Source: Torreya grandis
Lineage: Eukaryota > Streptophyta > Pinopsida > Cupressales > Taxaceae
Assembly: GCA_037957365.1 (NCBI GenBank)
Contig: JARHVA010005487.1
Span: 609,001 to 673,000 of the forward strand
DNA length: 64,000 nt
Direction of reading: 5' to 3'
The notes below the pieces were generated by a model. It was not told where the DNA came from. It was given only the letters and a program-made list of their open reading frames with translations, and made no database searches. Positions within the stretch are counted from its first letter, which is position 1. Each line of letters begins with the position of its first letter. The position numbers and the translations under genes are program-made. Positions 9,783 to 19,221 of the stretch are shown here, piece by piece.

Positions 9783-11230
9783 ACCTGAGGGAGTTTTACA
9801 TGGGATGGATGATGAAGACCTTGTGGGGTATGCCCTAGTGGATGCTAAGATGGAGGTGATTAAGAGATCAAGTTTGGTATATGTTGCCTTCCTAAAGCCT
9901 ATGCCCTAGGATAAGCATATGATGATTTCACTATGTGAGAGATGGGACACAGATACATGCACATTATGGTTACCTACTAGTGAGATGACTATTACACTAG
10001 AGGATGTGTATTATATTCTATGATTACCAATCTCTAGGTAACGAGTTATATTTTAAGAAGTTATGGGTCCTTAAGCCATATAATAGGCTTCTATATATTT
10101 CTCTAACATGGTGATAGGTACCCATTATATAAGGAGTCTTAGTGATATATTATTGACCTTGATTGTGACTACCAAGGTTTTGTAATTATGAAAATTCCTA
10201 GTTATTTTGTTATCTTCATTTATGACTATAGATGGTAGTGGGGTTTCAATTTCTTATAAGATGCATGAGATAGTGTAGGATATCAAGAAGCATGGCATTA
10301 TTTATTCTTGGGGTTGCATGGTGTTAGCTCACCTAAATAGGGATCTATATTGTTTTACACAAGAGAAATGGAGTGTAGGAAAGATAACATCAATGTTATT
10401 GCATTAATGGACATATGAGCATATATCTATGAGTAGGTCAGTGGAATGTGTATGATATGGATGGTCTCATCCATAGTTATTTGTAGAGAGATAGAAAGGT
10501 ATAGGTCATGCACCTAGGAGGATTATTATGAAGTGTCAATAGTTGTTAGATAGTTTGATAGAAGGGGATATTATCTAGAGACCCTACAGGGGCTATGAGG
10601 GGTGGCTTGAGGATAGTACTCAATTAATGTATATTCAAGTGAGTTTTTGGCTACATGACTATTGGGAAAATGTATTTGAGAAAATTTATTATGATTGGGT
10701 CACATGATAGTTTGGTGTGGTGTAGGATGTGCCCCCATCACCTATGATATGGTTTAAGATTTTTCAAGCTCTTACAAGTCCAGATAGTATATTGAGGACA
10801 TCAGTTATATCCTATTCAATTGATAGGGTAGGACCCTAATATTGATATACCAAATATATATGATGTAGTAATGACCAAAGCCTACATAGCTTGGCAGAGT
10901 GACCATAGATGGGAACCTCTACTTTTGAGGTAGGATGATTGTAGAGGATGTATTGGATATAGAGCCATCTAGAGTTGTTAATGGTAAGTTAATATAATAT
11001 GTTTGTATGTTTTTTTTTTTTAATTTGATTATGTTTTTATGTGATGAGTAATCTTATGAACTTTATGGACATTTATAGGTTCAGCAAATGATGAGTATTG
11101 GTAGGTTACTATTGAGTTTGCACTTTGCAAGTTGACACGACATATTCTTGATGATGTTATGGAGGATGAATTGGTGGAGAGGGCCACCAATATGGCTGAG
11201 GTGTATACCCATTTATTTTACTAAGCTATA
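9783..11230 (+). pseudogene. Plant mobile domain (MAIN/aminotransferase-like) pseudogene
   Basis: Decayed protein of the plant mobile domain family (PMD, PF10536, the 'aminotransferase-like' domain), found in MAIN proteins, in some MULE transposons and in extra ORFs of certain gypsy elements. Seen near 9927-10020: SLCERWDTDTCTLWLPTSEM followed by TITLEDVYYIL, the strongest PMD signature (E-M-T-I-T-L-x-D-V). Further matches: VLAHLNRDLYCFTQEKW near 10325 with a W-T-Y-E-H segment near 10410, and DIIWRPYRGYEGWLEDSTQL near 10570-10630. A consensus intron lies at 10984-11078. Many stops. It lies antisense to the T- gag at 12330-14886. Alternative: an independent host or MULE-derived fragment. Confidence 0.72.
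10984..11078 (+). other. Candidate GT-AG intron in the mobile-domain pseudogene
   Basis: A 95-bp AT- and T-rich segment with a perfect plant donor GTAAGT at 10984, a T run at 11011-11021 and an acceptor TTTATAG ending at 11078. Coding similarity falls away inside it. No transcript evidence is available here. Confidence 0.45.
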
Positions 11231-12035
11231 ATAGCTACTATAAAATATAAGTAAGTAGTGATAGATAGAGATGAAGCACATGCAAAGTTACATAGGCATA
11301 CCATGTTCTCACATGATGTTCTAGGTGGGGCTAGTATTTGGATAGTAAATGACTACATATGACTTTAGCAAGAGCATGATGAGTGTATGGCTAAGTTGGG
11401 CATGTATTGTGAGATAGAGTAGATAGATTCATTGATCTAGGTCACATAGAGATAGTGGGGCCTCTAGTTCTAGATTTGTTGTATCTAAAAGTGAGAGTGA
11501 GGGAGCTAGTCCCAGTAGTCATTACTAAATCATTGAGTGATGGACTATATTTATATTAAAACTATATTTTGAGTTATATATATGGATTTTTTTTGTTTAA
11601 GTTGGTACCATATGTGTTGGTAAATGGATTTTGTCATATGGTATGTGTTTAATTAGTTTTTTTGTTTGAAATGATGATATTTATAATTTGTTTTTATTGA
11701 ATTAGAATTAATGAATTTGTATTTATTTATGCATGTTTAGACATATGTTTAGTGGATTAAGATTTTGTATTTATTTGTATAGGGTTTTTGTTTATATTCC
11801 ATAAGATTTTTATGTGTATAACATGTGATGGCAGTATGCCGTATCTGAACCTAGATGCAATAGAAAACCAATGACCATACTACTCATGATGTATTGATGT
11901 AGAAGGAGACACTACAATTGGAGCTACATGTGATGCACTACTAGTGTGTAAATGTGTAGACTCTGGTGTAAAAATCTTGATTTATTGACTTTGTAAAACT
12001 TCACTCTGATTTGTATGATTTTTGTAAAATATCTT
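11231..12035. other. No gene seen
   Basis: May hold the decayed 3' end of the mobile-domain pseudogene, but no motif I can name. AT-rich, with long T tracts near 11580-11700. Confidence 0.35.
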
Positions 12036-12290
12036 GATCGATGTATGCACTAGAGTTGTGTTCTAATATCTTTAATTATTTCTATATATCTTTATTAGTG
12101 TTTGAATTAAAATTGTGTCCTTGGTTTTATAGTTATTCCCATATATATTTATTAGTATACACACTGGAACTATGTTCTAATTTCTATAATTATTTCCATA
12201 TATCCTTATTAGTGTTTGAACTAAAACTATGCCCTTGGGTTTTTAGTTGTTCCCATATATATTGATTGGTGTATACACTGGAGTTGTGTT
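12036..12290. repeat. 57-bp tandem repeat, about 4.5 units (114-bp higher order)
   Basis: Alternating 57-bp units. The type beginning TGTATGCACTAGAGTTGTG recurs at a 114-bp period (anchor C at 12050, 12164, 12278), and the intervening type begins TGTTTGAATTAAAATTGTG. Because 57 is divisible by three, one frame stays open for 74 codons with a repeated 19-residue pattern. That follows from the period and does not show it is a protein. It lies just downstream of the T- gag. Confidence 0.85.
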
Positions 12291-12329
12291 TTTATCTCTA
12301 TGAACTAGCTTCCATCACTGTTGAAATTA

Positions 12330-14886
12330 TGGTATATGATAATTCTCATAAATAGGTGTCCTAGAAGTCACAAAGCTCATACGATGAGTAACCAATGGTT
12401 CCTTAAAAGGAACATCTTGGGATAACTTCATCATAGATGAGTTTAATCTAGGAGAGTATGGCAAATGAGATCTTAGTTCCCCCTGTGTAAATTCTATGAT
12501 GTCTCGAGTAATATATTGGTTAATGACAGATCAAAATGCATAGCAAAGATCATCTGAATGGCCATTTATCTTATGAAAATGATAATATGGATTATGTGGT
12601 ACCCAGTGTAAATAGTGTGGTGGATGATGATGAGTAGAAAGAAGTTTGATCATCCACTTATCTAATAGTGTAATTAATATGTCATGAGGCCCAGCCTTAT
12701 CTAAAAATTGTATAATGCCTATGTGTATATCCTTGTTTTACTCACTATATAATGTGTTGTGTAGAGTGGTTCTTTTCCCTTATTGAGTATCTTTATCGAT
12801 GGTCTCTATTCTACTGAGTTTTTATTTTGAAGTGGAGAAGGATATTTTACCAGATTAGATGACTAAGGCTCTGAGGCGTCTATAGTAAAATTTGTCTTTG
12901 ATTGTATAACCACTAATCCCAAATATACCTCTAGTTCTATAGATTCATTACATATATTTCAAAATGATTTTGATGTTTGATATAGTAACCTCTCCTTGAG
13001 AAGATAGATTAACTTTTGGAAAATATTTATTATACTTATAAATCTATTAGTTGATAAATCAACTGATGTAAAAAACCTTTGAACCTTAGAATGTATTTAC
13101 ATGTTGGATTTGTCTCACCCTAATGTAATGAAGGTAACATATCATGTGTGACTAGAGGTCTCATATTTTGTATATAATGCCTAAGAAAGACTATCTCTAG
13201 CTCCTCATATGTGTGTAGATATCCACTAGGGATTATATGTTGGAACCAATCTAGTTCTTCCCCATCTAATGTCTTTGGAAATAATTATATTAGATTCAAC
13301 TTATTTATAATATGGGCTATGGTTTTCTCATAATATTGAAGTTACAAGTATGTATCTACATGTCCATCAAATGTAGGTAACACCGGTATTTGAAAGTTGT
13401 GTGGCAACCTTGTATTTGATATTATGTGTGGAATAGGGTTGCCATATATAACATTGGAATTAGCCCAAAATTTATATGTTTTTTTATCCAAAGTTATATG
13501 ATGTAATTGGTTTTTCAAATCACCCACAACATACATCAAATAAATTACTATTGTGAAGGTATATTATCATCATCAAGTGGTTAATTTAATGCTTGAATTT
13601 TTTATTTATCTTAGCAATTGGAACATTGTATTGGAAATATTTTTTAGTGAGGGTTGGTTTGCTCTCAATAACCTTTGAAGGTGTGATAGTTGAGACCTGG
13701 TTAGAGGAAAATCATCTACCACCCTCATTTAGCTAGTTTGAAAAAATAGGTTTTACTGTAATAAGGGGGGTTAAGGGATATTCATTAGTATCTCTTATAT
13801 TTTTAAGTTGTAAATAAGTATCACATGCTACTTGAATAGAAGGTATTTTATTCTCAAGTAAATGTAAATTATGAACATAAGAATAAATGTGTGTTTGTGT
13901 GTCTTTTTACATGTAACCTAGTGTTTGGTTGAACAAGAGAGATAAGTGAGGTAGGAGAAGAAGTAGAAGGGATAGATTCTATGTCATCTTCATCATAATC
14001 ACAATAATCATCATTATCCCATGGTTCATCAAAATAAAAATTTAATTCATTTGTATAAGTAAGATTAGAAGAATTATCATCCACATGTTCATTAACACAT
14101 AGAGAAGGGAAGGATTTTAACTTTTTACTAATATGCAATGTGTCATAAAATGTAGGTATACTACAAGGTATTTGTTCACTAGATATTTTTGGAATGCAAG
14201 CATGATTATCACTTTCAATTTTGGAATAAAGGGTAGGAGAGGTAACAATCATGTTTTATTTTTGCATATTATGACATATAGGAGAAGATTCAAAGACATT
14301 TATATTATCAACTTCTTGTAAAAAATCATTGCATTGAGATTGGAATGTGAAGGAAGGTGATAAAATAATTTCATCTACCTTAGTTTGTGCGTTACTAAAA
14401 GGTGTAATATCATTGAAAACTTGATTTTTCAAATGTAAGTAAGAAGGGTAAAGAATATGCATTATTCTTATCTACTTCACTTGAATTATGCAAAAGTGGT
14501 TTTCATGTAGTGAAATTATATTGATTTAATTTGAGTAATGAAGTAGAAAATGTAGTTGAAAATATAGTATCACATTAGAATAAAGCACTAACAACAAGAT
14601 GTTATTTTGGAATTATATTGTTAGTTTGATTTTGAGGAGTAAGATAAGAGTGAGAAGAAAGAGAATATGATGTATCTAATATATCCTCATGTTCATTTTC
14701 ATTGTCATGTTCATAGTAATCCTCATATCCATCATTATAATAATATTCATCATCATCATTATAAATGAAGTCATTATTATGCTCTAATTTACAATCTTGA
14801 AAATTAGTCCATTCATTGTTATAGTTATGAGATAAATTCAAGAGTGCATCAATTGTATAAGGGGTAGAAGATTATTTAGATGTCAT
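12330..14886 (-). pseudogene. Gypsy gag (T-), with acidic N-terminal region
   Basis: Starts at the ATG at 14886-14884. Its first residues (MTSK, a stop, then SSTPYTIDALLNL) resemble the start of the T+ gag (MNSKKSDTFIYDDLYKF). An Asn/Asp/Glu/Tyr-rich region follows (14841-13870), including runs such as YNDDDEYYYNDGYEDYYEHD. The gag core is at 13420-13000: PVLPTFDGHVDTYL, FPKTLDGEELDWFQHIIPSG and ELEIVFLRHYI. Near 12600-12530 a YYHFHKINGHSDDLC segment resembles the Tat gag zinc finger, with its first Cys replaced. Stops and frame changes throughout. Gag forms the particle; this copy cannot. Confidence 0.75.
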
Positions 14887-15303
14887 TTTAAACTTTTCAA
14901 AAAAGATAATGTAAATAAATAATAACAAACACACAAGAGGTAGACTATAATCTAACATAAGTATATATGCAATGCGAGAAATATTGAACAATGTGTGTAA
15001 TAGAAAATAAGATTTATAATATAAACCCTAATTGTTAATATTTGTATGTATAGGGACCTAATATGTGGATCCAGTGTTTTGACTTAGGGTTGTGTTGTAA
15101 AAATTTAAATTAATTAAATAAATAAAACCCTAATATATGATTGATTAAATTAGATAGGTTATGCCAAAAAATCAAAAATATAGAATTTTTTAACCCTAAT
15201 TTAATGCACAAAATTGGGAGAAGGTAAACCCTAAAAAAATTAGGGTTTTAAATAATACTCAAAGTAAGTTGGGTTCACCAAATGTTTTAGCTTTTTAGGG
15301 TTT
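14887..15303 (-). promoter_or_regulatory. Leader and LTR edge of T- with telo-box cluster
   Basis: The untranslated leader between LTR and gag, plus the LTR edge, carries five exact AAACCCTAA/TTAGGGTTT motifs at 15023-15031, 15125-15133, 15226-15234, 15240-15248 and 15295-15303. AAACCCTA is the plant telo-box, known from promoters of translation-related genes and from Polycomb recruitment sites. The related T+ leader carries three. The GGTTCACCAAA at 15272-15282 is the minus-strand counterpart of the T+ TTTGGTGAACC primer-site region. Confidence 0.6.
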
Positions 15304-16500
15304 TACTAGTGTAAATCTTATATATTTAAAGGGCTGAGTATGTTATTAATCTAGGATAAAACTAGAAATTATTTATTTAATTTAACTTTCCCAAAATAGA
15401 AAGTGAGAGGATATAAGAAACTTATCTATAGATAAATAGATTTTTACATATATTGTGGTACTCAAAACAACTAAGCAGACATGAGAATCTTTCATATTTT
15501 GACTATTTATTGACATCTGGCTCAAGACCATAGTACCCCTATCAAGATAGTATCACCATGTGGTGCTAATTTCCAATTATGTAACTAATGTCCTTCCTAT
15601 ATTGATTTTTTGAAACATATAGAGAAATTAAGGGAGGTTTTGAAGGTCCTATAAGTGGTTTTGTGTCATTTAGGTGGCTCATTTGTGTCACTATTTTGGC
15701 TGAATCTCCTTTGAAACCCTAATGACTACCTACACACATGAAAAAATAAATGGATCAAACACAAAAAGGAAATGAAAAATTGGGTTGTGGGATGTTATGA
15801 TTATATAGAACAAAACCCCTATTTTCGTAGTCGCTACCTACATTAACCCCAATATTATGGGTTTCAGATTGCATGTAGTTTTCCCTTAGGTAATGTGCAC
15901 CATCAACTTACACAGTATGCTATAATTATTTTTTCTTAGGCCTTTCTTTGATCAAGCATGCAATTTTTAATTGTGAATGCTAAGTAGTATTTAGAGTATT
16001 GAGTTGTACTATTGATTGATTTTATGTAAATATGTGTCAAAATAGTAAGTGATAGATGTAAAATGCCTTGTGAAGCTCTTTATATAGAAGGAACTTTGTT
16101 TTGAATATAATACCTTGTTTATTGATTGACAAGTTGTAAAATAGGGATAAAAATTATAAGATAAGGCTCACATAGGGGTTAGGACTCAAACAAAAGAGAA
16201 AGGTCCCATCAGACACTAGAACCATAAGTGGACACTAGCTTTATGTGGCACTAGTATCTTAAAAGTGGTGTTAGTGTCTTAATGCTTAGAATAGAATTAA
16301 AATTAAGGAAAATACACTTGGGGGCCTTGTGACTAATAAAATGGGACTTTTGACTACTGGGAGTGTTGAAAACAAGTAAAAATAAGACACAAGAAATATC
16401 AAAAGACTCAAAATGACCATGTGAACAAGGGATATAATCATCACTAAGACCTTCATGTGAAAGAGAAACAAAAGACATAGTATTTATTATTTCGTGATCA
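15283..16500 (-). repeat. 5' LTR of T-, outer limit approximate
   Basis: The inner end is clear: TGTTTTAG at 15283 directly follows CCAAA and matches the T+ LTR end GATTAAAACA in reverse complement. The body resembles the T+ LTR only in blocks, for example the 'gacactag...ccacat' motifs at 16210-16290. A TATA-like TCTATATAAAGAGC (minus strand) lies at about 16074-16087. The outer end lies somewhere between about 16300 and 16515. Confidence 0.5.
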
Positions 16501-16515
16501 AATTAGGGTGTTTAC

Positions 16516-16627
16516 CCATGAATACTAGTATTTTTTCCCATGTAACTACAAATAAATGGAGTGCACCCATCATTGGTAAAGATGCACATAAAGTTAGTTA
16601 AGGGAATTTGACTAGTATGGAAATAAA
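16516..16627 (+). pseudogene. Fragment of host gypsy element H, 5' of insertion P
   Basis: Short stretch between the T- LTR and P. It continues at 26083 into the reverse transcriptase of H, because P inserted here: ATAAA at 16623-16627 and ATAAC at 26083-26087 are its duplication. I recognise no domain in these 112 bases; placement rests on the insertion logic. Confidence 0.45.
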
Positions 16628-18022
16628 TGTAGACACCAAAATTGTGTCTACTCCTTGGTCGACTCCCCCTTGGTCCCCTTGGTCCCTTACACACTTTATT
16701 AATTTAAAATAAATTACTTATTTTAAATTAATAACATCACCCTTGACATCACTCATGACACCTCACCGTGGACACCTCACCTTGGAAACCTTGCCCTTAG
16801 ACCTTTTCTCACCCCATGACTTACCTAAGACTTATTCTCACTCCCTATTTATTCCCTAACTAACCCTCATGATTATTAACCCCATCATTTGACCGTTCCC
16901 CAACCAACAAGTGCACTTGGTAGATGGAGAATGGGTTGTTAAGCCATTTTACTAGTTCTCTACCCGTTGACATCAGTCAACTATCAGCTAACGATGGCGG
17001 GATCACCAACGTTGGTTACATAAATCGATGTCTAATGCTGAGTTAACCCCTTAGCTCTTATCAATCATTTTTGGGGACTCTCTCTCACTCAGATCTAGTT
17101 CTCTCTCTCTCTCTTCCTCTCAAACTCTAAGACATCAATAGGCATCAGACTTCAACTTACTCTCCCTTGGCCACAAAGACTCTACACCAGTCACTCCAGA
17201 TTGGACTAAAGCATTACACGAGGACCTGGACATCAGCCATAATAGGCACAAGCATTCAACACCTTGGTTCTTCATCTCACTAGAGCTAAGTATTTCTTTT
17301 GCCTTTCATTTTAGTAATTTAGAATATGTTAGTAATTGGTTTCCATTTACTATTTCTAAATACAATCAACCAAACCTGACCCCACTATCTTCCTGGAGAG
17401 GCTGAAAAGCCTTCCTCTCACCCTTACTCTTTTTGACAACCTATCATCTACCTTTTGCCCTTATGTGGGCCTTATTCATCTCCCTATAACCTTGCATAGA
17501 CCCAGACTCCTTCCAGACCCCTCTGTCGACCACAAACTCATCCAAAACCCATTTAAGGCCATTGCCCTGACCGACATCGACCATTGCCCCTATCAACATC
17601 GGAAGTATAATCGATGTCAGCAATACTGACAAACTGATGATGGAAAGACTACCGACATTGGTGACTGTGGAAGACTAACAGCAAGAATCAGGTACACATT
17701 ATCTATTTCTCTTTCTTTAAGTCTTTCATTATTTCTTTCTATTACGACATTCTTTTTATCAACTAATGGACTGTCATCCCTCAAGGAAGTATTTGCACTT
17801 TTGGGACCGAGCGTGTGCTTGGCAGTCCACCATATCTATCTCTAACATTTTTCAGTTTAAGTCCCTTTCTCTCTACAGGTGTCTTCCTCCACAGCCAAAG
17901 AAGAGTCCCTTCAATGTCTAGATACAGTGTGCAACTTAATCTGGGTATCATCTAACCCCTAACCATTATCTTTAGTTTCTTATTCCTTCTGAATGTAAAT
18001 AGTAAAAAATGAGTTAGAAACA
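16628..18022 (+). repeat. 5' LTR of P
   Basis: 1395 bp, from TGTAGACACCAAAATTG to GAGTTAGAAACA. It carries an AT-rich palindrome (TTTAAAATAA... with its mirror, 16702-16730), two to three copies of a 17-bp GACACCTCACCGTG unit near 16757-16800, a CT-rich stretch at 17086-17126 and several GACATCGA/CGATGTCAG motifs near 17025 and 17570-17660. Confidence 0.93.
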
Positions 18023-18050
18023 TTCTAGCATGCCCGGTGGGACCCCTAGA
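18023..18050 (+). promoter_or_regulatory. Primer-binding region of P
   Basis: Just after the LTR, TTCTAGCATGCCCGGTGGGA resembles the GGCACGCCCGGTGGGAC leader start that I recall from Tat/Retand-type gypsy elements. The matching tRNA cannot be assigned with certainty from sequence alone. Confidence 0.5.
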
Positions 18051-19221
18051 GTTTTCCTTGGGTTCATTTCTTCTAAAAATAAATTTTCATATAGATGTAT
18101 TAGATTCTCTCCCTGCATCCTTCCTCTTCTTTCTTTTTCTTTCAAAAAGACACCATTAGCACAAGTTAAAAAGAACCTCTTTCTTTTTCTTCTTGTCAAT
18201 TATTTTTGCATCTTAGAGTTTTGAAATTCATGATCTTAAACCTCTTCTCACTTGTCTACATCTGAACATAACATTTCAATTTGGGCTAAAATTTAAATGC
18301 ATTTCACTCTTTCTTGAATGCATATTTAGCTCATCTAGTAATTAAAATGCATTATGAATAAATTGTAGTGCACATATGTTACACATCCAGACCACATTCA
18401 CAATCAAACATCTAAACTTACCTAAGACAAGGCTCGACTAGGATTTCACCACCTAGCGGATACCTTACCCTTCCTGGCAATCATACTTGGACTTCACAAC
18501 CAAGGGGAGGACCCACTCTGTTCTCTAGCAGAGTATAAACTCTAGGTGAAGTATATATTAGCTAAGCAGCCTAGCTCAGCTCTGGGCTCGTGAAGTGAGG
18601 GGAGAAAGCTCCTAGCACCAGGCCACATATGGAACCTAACACAGATCTTTGAGCACCAAAACTAACCCAAAACCAGCTTTAGACTTCCTACTTAGGACTC
18701 ATTTTGAAAGCCAAATTTCCAAATATATTCTTCTAAGGCATAAGCCACCATGACTCTAAAATTTATTCTTAAGAATTTAACGTTTAGAGGTTGCTTACCT
18801 TCATCTACTTTTCTATTTTTATCTAGTTTTTTGAGCTGGTAAGGACGCATTATTCTGAGCTCCAAAAATAACACAGAACTTTCTTTTTCATCTAAAGACT
18901 TTTAGTTTTTTGAGTTTTTGGAAACACACAGACACTGATATCAATTTTTCCACTGACATCGGCAACTTACCCTCACCAACATCAATTTTTCCACCGACGT
19001 CGGTAACATATCACCACCGACATCAATTTTTCCACCGACATCAGTCACTGTCAACAAACTTTTTTCAAAATAACAAGCTTAAAACCTGACCTTTTTGCTG
19101 TCAAACACACATTCTGACCACTTCTAGTTTTTTGAAAATGAAATCCATAGTTTTTGGAACCTGACCCTTTTTGCCTTCAATGGTTTTGACATGCAGTCAA
19201 ACCAAATCCCTTATTGACCAC
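18051..19221 (+). other. Leader of P; no gene seen
   Basis: Non-coding 1.2 kb between primer site and gag. It contains the 41-bp triple repeat at 18941-19062. Short open frames here are on both strands and show no family features. Confidence 0.5.
18941..19062 (+). repeat. 41-bp repeat, three units, with GAYRTC palindromes
   Basis: Units begin TCAATTTTTCCAC at 18941, 18982 and 19023. Each contains a CCGACATCGGYAAC-like element; the middle copy reads CCGACGTCGG, a perfect palindrome around GACGTC. The same motif occurs in both LTRs of P, for example in the 3' LTR near 25657 and 25714. Confidence 0.8.

Larger units (their letters stand above)
9783..16500 (-). mobile_element. Decayed gypsy element T- (Tat-like), limits uncertain
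   Basis: Minus-strand element inferred from a 5' LTR (about 16500-15283), a leader (15282-14887), a gag (14886 to about 12330), a tandem repeat and an antisense mobile-domain pseudogene. The leader and the start of gag match T+ (27861-28300) in reverse complement. No protease, reverse transcriptase or integrase is visible, so pol was lost or never present. The 3' LTR was not found, so the low-coordinate limit is unknown. Assignment to the Tat group rests on the gag type and the antisense extra ORF, a combination known in that group. Confidence 0.6.

Noticed and set aside
9783..11230. Active host gene with a mobile domain
   Set aside because: Stops occur in every stretch of similarity and only fragments of the domain remain.
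15023..15303. Interstitial telomere
   Set aside because: The AAACCCTAA motifs are separated by 20-90 bases of unrelated sequence, not head-to-tail heptamers; telo-box is the better term.
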